From Oscillospiraceae bacterium (GTDB lineage: Bacteria; Bacillota; Clostridia; Oscillospirales; Ruminococcaceae), in the NCBI GenBank assembly GCA_009777835.1, contig WRKZ01000010.1, positions 1-40,528 of the forward strand: a DNA stretch of 40,528 nucleotides. Reading direction: 5' to 3'. The notes under the pieces were generated by a model. The model was not told the origin of the DNA. It was given only the letters and a program-made list of their open reading frames with translations, and did no database searches. This document shows, piece after piece, positions 8,982 through 16,226 of this stretch (position 1 is the stretch's first letter; each line of letters opens with the position of its first letter). The position numbers and the translations under genes are program-made.

Positions 8982-9512
8982 CTAGCGAAAGCCCAAAAAT
9001 TCCAACGCTTTATCAAAGAATCTGTCAACATAAGTAAGCCAGTCTCCTTCGCTCTCCTCCGCGACTTCTACCAACTTGTCGGAATTCACTGTGATATAGA
9101 TGGTTTGCGAATCATGCGCCCGAACTAACCCTGCGCCTGCTGCATATTCCTCGATTTTTTCCGGCCCTGCCATTCCCACTAATTGCGCGCCGAGCCGTTC
9201 ATTCTCTTTGCGTGCTTCTTCCAGTCCGGCTTCGACCACGGCGGTCTGACGGTTAATATCGCTCATTTCGATTTTACTGTTCACGAAGAACACAATCGCC
9301 CCAAGCGCGAACGCACCGAGTATGACCCATGCAAACGGGCTCCCTCGTCTTGCGACGGCATTATTGGGATTTTCTTCTTGAATTTCACGTGCTCTTTTAG
9401 ATTTAAACGGCGAAGACTTCTTCCGCTTTTGTCTCTCTTCATCGTCAAACAAGTCTAAATCAAGAACAGCGGTACTGCTTTGCATCGTTTGACTTCCTTT
9501 ATATAAAATCAT
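8982..9512 (-). CDS. ftsL: FtsL-like septal membrane protein
   Basis: A 176-residue single-pass protein: charged cytoplasmic N-terminus, one membrane helix (FAWVILGAFALGAIVFFVN, about 62-80), then an extracytoplasmic heptad-like coiled coil of the FtsL/DivIC type. Such proteins recruit the FtsW-PBP synthase to the divisome. Sequence conservation is weak in this family, so the call rests on topology and on its place between rsmH and the PBP gene. The start at 9512 has AGGAG 8 nt upstream; an ATG at 9485 also has a fair site (AAGGAAG). The open frame continues into rsmH, but that part is not credible. Confidence 0.8.
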   Translation of the reverse strand: MILYKGSQTMQSSTAVLDLDLFDDEERQKRKKSSPFKSKRAREIQEENPNNAVARRGSPFAWVILGAFALGAIVFFVNSKIEMSDINRQTAVVEAGLEEARKENERLGAQLVGMAGPEKIEEYAAGAGLVRAHDSQTIYITVNSDKLVEVAEESEGDWLTYVDRFFDKALEFLGFR

Positions 9513-9544
9513 CTGCCGAACTCCTTTACTTTTTACTTCTATTT

Positions 9545-10531
9545 CTACTTTTTCTCGATTACCCGCAACTTCGCGCTTCTTGCACGTCGGTTTGTCTCTA
9601 ACTCGGTTTCGCCGGGCGTTACGGGTTTCCGGGTTACATGAACGGCTTTCGGTTTCTTCCCGCAGACACAAATCGGAAGACTCCGCGGGCAATCGCACCC
9701 TTTTGTCAACTCGGTGAAGGCTTTCTTGACGATTCTGTCTTCCAACGAATGGAAGGTAATCACTGCCAATCTGCCACCGGGTTTCAATGCGTTGAACCCC
9801 GCTTCCAACCCCTTTGAAAGGTTGCCCAACTCGTTGTTTACTTCTATACGTATAGCCTGAAAAGTCTTCCTACAGGGATTCTTTGCGTTCCTCACCGAAA
9901 GCGGTACGTTCCGCCTGATGATTTCGGCAAGTTCTCCCGTTGTCTTGATAGGAGTGACTTCTCGTGCTTTGATTAATCCACCTATTATCCCGCGGGCGTA
10001 TCTCTCTTCGCCGTATTCATACAGGATTTCGATAAGCCTGTCTGCGGGATAATCGTTGACTACTTGATAGGCACTTATTCCGCAAGTGCCGAAACCGTCT
10101 GCCTCGCCTGAGTCGTTTGGATTTTGTGCCAGTCTCATATCAAGCGGCGCGTCTTCGTGAAAAGAAAACCCCCGCTCGGCGGTATCCAGTTGATGAGACG
10201 AGACCCCTAAATCCATAAGAACCCCGTTTACCTCGGTGATTATCTCATAATCTGCCATATCGGCGAAGTTCGCGTTTATAAATTGAATTTTGCCGGGGTA
10301 CTTGAGATGCTCGGCTAATCTTGTTTGTGCCGCCGAAACCGCCGCCCCGTCTAAATCGAAGCAGATTAATCTGCCCTCACTCGTGAGCCTTTCGGCAATC
10401 GCGAGACTGTGCCCCCCTCCGCCGGTCGTGCAATCGATATAGAATCCGTTCTCTTTAATGTCGAGTAAATCTACAGACTCATTCAGTAAAACGGTGGTGT
10501 GGTTAAAATTGCTCATATTATTAGTATTCAT
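9545..10531 (-). CDS. rsmH: 16S rRNA m4C1402 methyltransferase RsmH (MraW)
   Basis: An SAM-dependent methyltransferase that methylates the N4 of C1402 in 16S rRNA. The 328-residue protein has the SAM-binding loop TGGGGHSLAI near residue 36, the acidic ribose contact FDLDGAAV and the family motif MDLGVSSHQLD followed by RGFSF. Its ATG at 10531 overlaps the mraZ stop by 4 nt; a second in-frame ATG lies 15 nt inside. This mraZ-rsmH-ftsL order is the conserved start of dcw clusters. Confidence 0.95.
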   Translation of the reverse strand: MNTNNMSNFNHTTVLLNESVDLLDIKENGFYIDCTTGGGGHSLAIAERLTSEGRLICFDLDGAAVSAAQTRLAEHLKYPGKIQFINANFADMADYEIITEVNGVLMDLGVSSHQLDTAERGFSFHEDAPLDMRLAQNPNDSGEADGFGTCGISAYQVVNDYPADRLIEILYEYGEERYARGIIGGLIKAREVTPIKTTGELAEIIRRNVPLSVRNAKNPCRKTFQAIRIEVNNELGNLSKGLEAGFNALKPGGRLAVITFHSLEDRIVKKAFTELTKGCDCPRSLPICVCGKKPKAVHVTRKPVTPGETELETNRRARSAKLRVIEKK

Positions 10532-11004
10532 ATATCGCCCAGGATTTCATCCAGGTTATCGCCCATTTCCTCAACGTCGTTTTTCTCGTATTCGGATTTA
10601 CTCCAGACTTCAGCCGTGTCACCCATCCCGATTAAAACCAACTCGTCCTCTAATCCGGCATACTCACGAAGAATCGGCGGGACTACAAATCGGCCTTGCT
10701 TGGGTTCAATCCGATTAACTTGAAGAAACCGCATCGCTTGGCTGAAATGAACGTTGGGTTTCGCCTTCAGTTTTGCATAAAACCGTTCAAACTCATCTTC
10801 CACGAAAATCAACAGACATTTCACCCGTCTGTCGCTATGCTTCATAAGTACAAACCCGCCGTCGAGTGCGTCACGAAATTTCGCAGGGATATTAATCCTC
10901 CCCTTGTCATCAAGGGTGGAATTCTGGCTGATTAGCATAGGTTTTCTGTTTCTGCTGCTTTCGGCAACAGTTTCAACATTTTCAACAGAGTTTTCCACAA
11001 TCAA
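10528..11004 (-). CDS. mraZ: Transcriptional regulator MraZ
   Basis: A ring-forming SpoVT/AbrB-like DNA-binding protein that usually represses its own dcw operon. Two MraZ half-domains are visible; the first reads STLDDKGRINIPAKFRDAL, close to the family consensus. The reading frame begins at a TTG (11004) with AGGAAG upstream, giving 158 residues and about 22 residues before the usual MraZ start. An ATG at 10938 would give a more typical N-terminus but has no ribosome site. The N-terminal extension is therefore plausible and unusual. Confidence 0.9.
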   Translation of the reverse strand: MIVENSVENVETVAESSRNRKPMLISQNSTLDDKGRINIPAKFRDALDGGFVLMKHSDRRVKCLLIFVEDEFERFYAKLKAKPNVHFSQAMRFLQVNRIEPKQGRFVVPPILREYAGLEDELVLIGMGDTAEVWSKSEYEKNDVEEMGDNLDEILGDI

Positions 11005-11021
11005 TCACTTCCTGTAATTTC

Positions 11022-11043
11022 GCTCCACTTTTCTCCACTTTTT
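11022..11043 (-). promoter_or_regulatory. MraZ-box-like direct repeats
   Basis: On the minus strand two copies of AAAGTGGAG follow each other with a 10-bp period just at or after the expected transcription start of mraZ. Known MraZ operators are short TGG-containing repeats with a period of about 10 bp in front of mraZ, so these are likely autoregulatory sites. Weaker matching units follow in the next 20 bp. Confidence 0.65.
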
Positions 11044-11047
11044 TAAT

Positions 11048-11076
11048 ATTATACTACAGTCTCGCAGAAATTGCAA
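11048..11076 (-). promoter_or_regulatory. dcw (mraZ) promoter
   Basis: On the minus strand TTGCAA (11071-11076) and TATAAT (11048-11053) are separated by exactly 17 nt. This is a strong SigA-like promoter for the mraZ-led cell-wall operon, with the putative MraZ boxes immediately downstream. Confidence 0.75.
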
Positions 11077-11134
11077 TAGCTAACGGAAAATTTTATCAAG
11101 TTTGTGAAAAATGCACAAATTCTATACCATTAAC

Positions 11135-11162
11135 AGAAAAACCCTGTGAAAATACACAGGGT
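11135..11162 (-). terminator. Terminator after the helicase-partner pair
   Basis: The arms ACCCTGTG and CACAGGGT form an 8-bp stem, followed on the minus strand by TTTTT (11136-11140). It lies about 117 nt after the stop of the 905-residue gene and upstream of the dcw promoter, insulating the two transcription units. Confidence 0.75.
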
Positions 11163-11278
11163 CAATCTATATGTTGTACTTCTCGGTCTTGTACACACTA
11201 TTCGAAACGTTTTGCCTATATATAGTGTTTCAATTTCCGGCAAGCACTATTTATGCCATTTGAACTATGCTGTTTGCA

Positions 11279-13996
11279 TTATTCCGAAACGTTGTCCTCC
11301 ACCCATTTCGCCGCCAAAAGGGGCGAAAGCGTGAATTCCACGGTTGTGCGGGGCGTTTCGAAGTCTTTTCGGGCTTTCTCCAAGTCGGCAGAACGACGGA
11401 ACAAACGGTCGCGACGGGGTGGAGGTTTGACCTTCACCATATCACTGGCGGGGATTTCCCCTGTGACCCTCGTCGTCATAAGCAGGCTGCACCGCAGAAA
11501 TTCCGGTGCGATTACCTTTGCGGCGGCAACCTCATTCAACCACATGAACGGATTCATACCTCCGATAACAATATCTTCGATTACCCAACCATCAGCGGTA
11601 TAGAAATCGTTTGCGCACATATACAAAGCGATTTTGAAAGCGTTCTCCATTCCGTCAAGCGCGGAAATCAATTCGATTGTGAAGTCCCTAATCACGAACC
11701 CGTTAATCATCTCGAACTCTGTACCGCAAATTGGACAGCATCCGCCGTACCCGAAAAGTTTATAATTGACATCCTTCGCGAAATAATTACGGTATGCGGC
11801 TTGTTTAACGATTTCCCGTTTACCCCTCACCCCATCCAATCTGCGGATTTCGCTCCGCAAATACTCGAATTCGGCGTGCTTGATTTCCGGTGTAGGTCGG
11901 TTATAATAAGGGATTTGGTCGGGCAGAACTATATTCGGACGGATATTCTTGGTATACGAACCCGAAATATATCCGCGATTCTCCCGCATAATCAACCATT
12001 CGAGAACGTCTGCCGTCTCGGGCTTGAGACAACCCTCTTTCAAGAACACGATTTTCACGTCTTTTTGCGTATAATTCTCGAACACGCTGTCGGGAATGTG
12101 TTCATCGACATCGAGAATCTCCATGATTTTATTGTTCTTATTCAAAAAGGCGACCTTATCCATCTTCAAATCGCTGACAAGGAATTTGTCTAACACATTC
12201 ACCACATCGTTATGATCAACCACCACGAACTCGCTCTCCAGTGCATCGCTAACCGCATCGGCATTGAAGAAATATCGTGTCTTCATCACAGGGAAGTCGA
12301 ATTCTCGCCCGGTCCACATTTTGCTGTCGAGGATGATTCGTATATCTCCGATTATTTGAAGCATTTCAGACGCACTCATCCGCGGCGGAATCAAAAACAG
12401 ATTTCCGTACACGGAAAACCGCGTTTTTCCGTTAGAATCACTCACCAGTTTAATCGGAACCCCTTGTTCCTTCAATTGAATAAAACAACTCGTAACGTCT
12501 TTTCCGTCGGTGAAAATGTTGACCAGCATTTTCACGGTTTCATCAAACGCACGACTGCTTGTGAATCTGTCGCGGCGAGCGAACAGCGTGTCGATTGCCT
12601 TCTTCAGGTTTACGACGTTCACTTTAGAGATGTTCACAACATCTCGTTCTTCTCCGCGGCTGACGTACAGCTGATAATACCGCATATTGATTTTGTAGTC
12701 ATTATCGAAGGCTTCGTCAAAAGATGCGAATACCGCCTCCAACGCATCTTCGTCTTCGACGAAACTGCCTTTGGAAAAGTATTTGAATAACTGCTTTTCG
12801 GCGAAACTGTTGAATTTCCCGTGGAGTCCGTAGTCCGACAATCCCGGCTTCACCCGTGATTCGACTATATACTCACCTTTCGGTCGCACGAACTCATAGT
12901 AGAATTCCCTGCCGTTTTCCCACTCATACGACAGGTACATGGTCTTTTCGGAATGTCCCGACAACTGCTTAAACATTTCCTCCCGCCTGGCGAGAATGTT
13001 CTTGCGATAGGCTTTTCCGGTGCGATGCTCACCCTCGGTAACGCCTTTGATAAATTGGGAAAACGCGGTCTCCCTCAGTTCGGAATAAGACACGGGGGAA
13101 TCTTCTTCGGGAAATTGTACGCTGATATTCTCAAGAAAACAGTCGGCTGCCCTCGCCATAAGTTTAGACGATACGACAAATCCCCGCACGAATCCGAACG
13201 CATAAGAACGCGGACGAAAACCGTAACGGATTCTTTCGTCGTTTTTTTCATCGGGAAGCTCATACACATCGAGAATAAAGCACTGACTGTACGTTTCGAC
13301 AAGATTTTTCACACCCTGTTCCACCATTTCGATTATACCGTCGCCATCGTTGGCTTGGATATATTTATACGGAATACTGATGAAAAAAGCCGACTGCTTC
13401 TCGTACTTGATTTTTCGCGGAATTTCCTCCGGGTTCAACTCATAGGTAGAAAAGAACCCGTACTTCACCATGAAGACCCGCGCTATATTCTGCCGTTTAG
13501 AAGCAGCAACGGCGAAAGGCACAACGTAGATGAATCCGTCCTGCTCATGACAGATGAAATCTGCGAGTGTCTTCCCGTCTTGTGAAAAGCGGATGAACTT
13601 GTTTCCGGCTTTCTTGAAATAGGCGACTTTATACGACACGGTGATTTCGCCGTCAACCGCAACCGCAATGTTGAGGGTTCGCCTTAGGAATTCCTTCTTC
13701 GAATCCTTGTTGAGCATTTTCTTCTCCGCAAAAGCGAAGCAAAGCTCGGCAATGTTAAGGTAATTGCCCTTCTTCTCGGTGATTGTCAAGAGATTATCCT
13801 TGATTTCATCATACTGTTCATCGGTTAAATCGGTAACGACCTTCCCTCCCTCGGACAAATCGTTATACGAAAAGACTATTTCGTTCTCGCGTTTCCTGTA
13901 GAAGGTGAACAGCATTTTTATATCGCCGCTTTTATAATCACAATCCAACGCTTCTTTAAGAAGTTCGCGGATTATCCGGTAATCATATTCGTACAT
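11279..13996 (-). CDS. Large protein of unknown function, partner of the SNF2-like helicase
   Basis: I do not recognise this 905-residue protein. It has no signal peptide or membrane segment and looks soluble, mixed alpha/beta, rich in Phe/Tyr and charged residues. Near the C-terminus CCPICG (753-758) is followed about 40 residues later by MCAND; this resembles a zinc/HNH-like CxxC...CxxC domain whose second pair has lost one Cys. Its ATG overlaps the stop of the helicase gene by one base (TGATG), so the two are translationally coupled and probably act together. A terminator follows. An anti-phage or DNA/RNA-processing role is possible by analogy with helicase-plus-partner operons, but nothing in the sequence proves it. 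Confidence 0.85.
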   Translation of the reverse strand: MYEYDYRIIRELLKEALDCDYKSGDIKMLFTFYRKRENEIVFSYNDLSEGGKVVTDLTDEQYDEIKDNLLTITEKKGNYLNIAELCFAFAEKKMLNKDSKKEFLRRTLNIAVAVDGEITVSYKVAYFKKAGNKFIRFSQDGKTLADFICHEQDGFIYVVPFAVAASKRQNIARVFMVKYGFFSTYELNPEEIPRKIKYEKQSAFFISIPYKYIQANDGDGIIEMVEQGVKNLVETYSQCFILDVYELPDEKNDERIRYGFRPRSYAFGFVRGFVVSSKLMARAADCFLENISVQFPEEDSPVSYSELRETAFSQFIKGVTEGEHRTGKAYRKNILARREEMFKQLSGHSEKTMYLSYEWENGREFYYEFVRPKGEYIVESRVKPGLSDYGLHGKFNSFAEKQLFKYFSKGSFVEDEDALEAVFASFDEAFDNDYKINMRYYQLYVSRGEERDVVNISKVNVVNLKKAIDTLFARRDRFTSSRAFDETVKMLVNIFTDGKDVTSCFIQLKEQGVPIKLVSDSNGKTRFSVYGNLFLIPPRMSASEMLQIIGDIRIILDSKMWTGREFDFPVMKTRYFFNADAVSDALESEFVVVDHNDVVNVLDKFLVSDLKMDKVAFLNKNNKIMEILDVDEHIPDSVFENYTQKDVKIVFLKEGCLKPETADVLEWLIMRENRGYISGSYTKNIRPNIVLPDQIPYYNRPTPEIKHAEFEYLRSEIRRLDGVRGKREIVKQAAYRNYFAKDVNYKLFGYGGCCPICGTEFEMINGFVIRDFTIELISALDGMENAFKIALYMCANDFYTADGWVIEDIVIGGMNPFMWLNEVAAAKVIAPEFLRCSLLMTTRVTGEIPASDMVKVKPPPRRDRLFRRSADLEKARKDFETPRTTVEFTLSPLLAAKWVEDNVSE

Positions 13997-16065
13997 CAGA
14001 TGACCCCCTTATTATAAAGCTCCATAAACTCCCTGAGTGATTGGGTCGCGCCTTTTTTGAATCTGCAATACTTCCAGATATTGTACAAGACCGGCGTTCG
14101 GAGTTCCTCCGGAACTTCAGCCACCGCATCCCGAATATAGGGATAATCTCCTGCGGCACGTCCGATTAGTATTTCAAGGGCGATGACCGAATCCTGAACC
14201 CCGCTCACGAATTCGTTATCGTTGTATTGTTCGACGATTTCGTCGGGATTATTGGTATTGCGGATTAGTTTGGGGTTCATCAACTCATCATAGTAGAGAT
14301 AGTCCCGCCGAATGGTCTCGATACTCTTCTTGACCAATTTAGGCAGAGATTCATCCCCGATATGTTCTTCCAGACTGGTTTCAAATATCGTTGCGAAACT
14401 GTTTACGTCAAGCAACCGCACCAATTCATCGAATAGTTTTAGCGCGTAATCGTGAAGTTTTTCCTCGGTTTCGACCTGTTTAAAGTTGGTCACGTTATAA
14501 TTCTTGCGAAAACTGCGCGAAAGCTTCGCAAAATCACCGTGGGAATCCTTAACGTCCTCATTAAACTCCTTGATTTCCTCGATAATCCGTTTTAAATCGT
14601 TAAGGGTCTCTGAAATATACATCTCGGCATCGGGAACCCAGAATAACACGTTTCTCGTAGGGATTTTCCGTCCGAAACACATAGGCAGTCGGCTCATCAT
14701 GACTTTACTCAACACCCTGCCATCGAAACGCAAGGCGGTATCGGTAAACACAATGAACTCCTCCGGACGTTCATTACCGATTTCCGAACGTCCCGTCTGG
14801 AATGAACGTCCCGTACGCAAGAATCGGCGTTCAAGCTCGGTCGGATTAGCGGGATATTCATAGTTGAAAATATGCGTTGCGTGCTGGATTCCGTAATACT
14901 TCTCGTCTATTGAATCCCCGGCGAGGATTATGCGTGCTTTAACCGGAGTTTTCCCTATAAATCGCCGTTTTAAGAATCCGCCGTCCAAAACAGAATCGGT
15001 TTGAATAAGCACCCGGTCTTTCAAATCGGGGGAATCGGCATAAACCGCATAAATCACCTTTGCGATATAGTTTAACGTTGCTTTAGACGTGAAATAAATC
15101 ACGGCATTGTTTTCGGGTGATTTCAGTACCTCAGCCAGTTTAATCAGAAAGACGTTCAGTTTAGCGTCGGCACGGCGAAGGGTTTCTACGGCATCTTTGT
15201 CATAATTCGGCAGAAGGTAGGTGGTTTTTTCGGGCGGGTTAAATTCCTCAAAGGCATTTCCGCCGTAGATATAAAACGGAACCCCTTCCCGCGTTTCGGC
15301 GAGGCGGGTGGAAGCATTGAACCGCGACGCATCGATTTCATATTCAAGCAGGACTACATTCGGGCCGCGCCCCTTTGTCTTTCCGGGAATACAGTAGCGC
15401 ATAGCCGGGGTGTTCGGGTTAAAATTGATAATGTTTTCGTCTATCACCAACCCCGAAACCGACGCTTTTTTCCCCTGACCGTTCAGGAAGTCTTTCAGCA
15501 TCTTCTTACAGGCGGAAGCCGACGAATCTTCATCGTAAGGGAACGGAAACGGTGCGAAAACAAGGACTTTATTTGCTTTGTTGGCGCAGTTAGCGGAATA
15601 CCCCTCCCAATCAACACCGAGAACGCCCAGTCCGGTATCGATAATCAGCAAATCCCACACGAATTTAGTCTCACCCATTAACCCCGCCTTGCCGGAACGT
15701 TTTAACTGTTCCTCGCTGATGATAAACAGGTTAGAAATACTCTTTGAGTGAAAAAACACCGTATCGTCAAGGTCGGAAATAAACTTGAAATCCACCCCCA
15801 TTTCGGAGACTAAACAGGTGTACCAGTTCTGCAAAAGCGATTCCGGGCAGATAATGAGTATGCTCGGATTCGCCCCCGTCCCATCGGAAGAAGAGCGTTC
15901 AGCCGAAAGCACACTGTGAATACACAGTTGCGCCTTATCGGTTTTACCGTTACCGAACTCATCAAACACCAGTGCATACCCGAAATCACGCAATCTCTCG
16001 GGTACCGAAAGGTTATACGGGTTTAGGCTGATTCCTTCACAAGCGAGCCATTTTAAATCACTCAT
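13996..16065 (-). CDS. Degenerate SNF2/RapA-like helicase
   Basis: A 689-residue superfamily 2 ATPase related to SNF2/RapA proteins. Motif I is DEFGNGKT (35-42, usual DEMGLGKT). Motif II is LIIDTGLG at about 141-148, where DEAH/DEGH is expected, so the Glu is lost. The second RecA lobe ends in FNYEYPANPTELERRFLRTGR, which matches the NYDLPWNP...EQRxGR region that includes motif VI. The C-terminal 200 residues are helical and unassigned. The start at 16065 has GGAGG 8 nt upstream; a GTG 6 nt earlier is too close to that site. The loss of the motif II Glu raises the question whether it hydrolyses ATP or works as a remodeller/sensor. It is coupled to the 905-residue gene. Confidence 0.85.
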   Translation of the reverse strand: MSDLKWLACEGISLNPYNLSVPERLRDFGYALVFDEFGNGKTDKAQLCIHSVLSAERSSSDGTGANPSILIICPESLLQNWYTCLVSEMGVDFKFISDLDDTVFFHSKSISNLFIISEEQLKRSGKAGLMGETKFVWDLLIIDTGLGVLGVDWEGYSANCANKANKVLVFAPFPFPYDEDSSASACKKMLKDFLNGQGKKASVSGLVIDENIINFNPNTPAMRYCIPGKTKGRGPNVVLLEYEIDASRFNASTRLAETREGVPFYIYGGNAFEEFNPPEKTTYLLPNYDKDAVETLRRADAKLNVFLIKLAEVLKSPENNAVIYFTSKATLNYIAKVIYAVYADSPDLKDRVLIQTDSVLDGGFLKRRFIGKTPVKARIILAGDSIDEKYYGIQHATHIFNYEYPANPTELERRFLRTGRSFQTGRSEIGNERPEEFIVFTDTALRFDGRVLSKVMMSRLPMCFGRKIPTRNVLFWVPDAEMYISETLNDLKRIIEEIKEFNEDVKDSHGDFAKLSRSFRKNYNVTNFKQVETEEKLHDYALKLFDELVRLLDVNSFATIFETSLEEHIGDESLPKLVKKSIETIRRDYLYYDELMNPKLIRNTNNPDEIVEQYNDNEFVSGVQDSVIALEILIGRAAGDYPYIRDAVAEVPEELRTPVLYNIWKYCRFKKGATQSLREFMELYNKGVI

Positions 16066-16139
16066 CGGCACGACCTCCTAATTTTAAGATGTTACTCCGT
16101 CAAAAACATTTAACGTTACATTGACGATTAAAACAAATT

Positions 16140-16173
16140 GGGTATTATGTATCCAGTATAATACATAATACCC
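16140..16173. promoter_or_regulatory. Perfect palindrome, putative operator of the helicase operon
   Basis: Two perfect 13-bp arms (GGGTATTATGTAT and its complement ATACATAATACCC) flank an 8-nt centre. The minus-strand -10 box TATACT lies within that centre and borders the arm. A repressor bound here would cover the promoter. The minus-strand sequence after the palindrome has no T-run, which speaks against a simple terminator. Confidence 0.65.
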
Positions 16174-16183
16174 AAAAAAGCAA
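16155..16183 (-). promoter_or_regulatory. Promoter of the helicase-partner operon
   Basis: On the minus strand TTGCTT (16178-16183) and TATACT (16155-16160) are 17 nt apart. Transcription would start near 16148 and give a leader of about 80 nt before the helicase ATG. The promoter is embedded in the palindrome at 16140-16173. Confidence 0.6.
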
Positions 16184-16226
16184 GTGTTATTGTAAATCTT
16201 ATTGAGATTCTAAATTCAACGGCTTC

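Noticed and set aside
9513-9698. Extra 62 residues at the FtsL N-terminus
   Set aside because: They overlap the conserved rsmH 3' end and are Arg/Cys-rich; the start at 9512 has a good ribosome site.
11267-12193. 308-codon plus-strand frame opposite the 905-residue gene
   Set aside because: The minus-strand frame is three times longer, coupled to the helicase gene and ended by a terminator; the plus frame has no promoter or ribosome site.
16140-16173. Simple terminator of the DUF4914-like gene
   Set aside because: The tail after the hairpin on the minus strand is not a T-run, and a 17-nt-spaced promoter overlaps it; operator is the better reading, though attenuation is not excluded.
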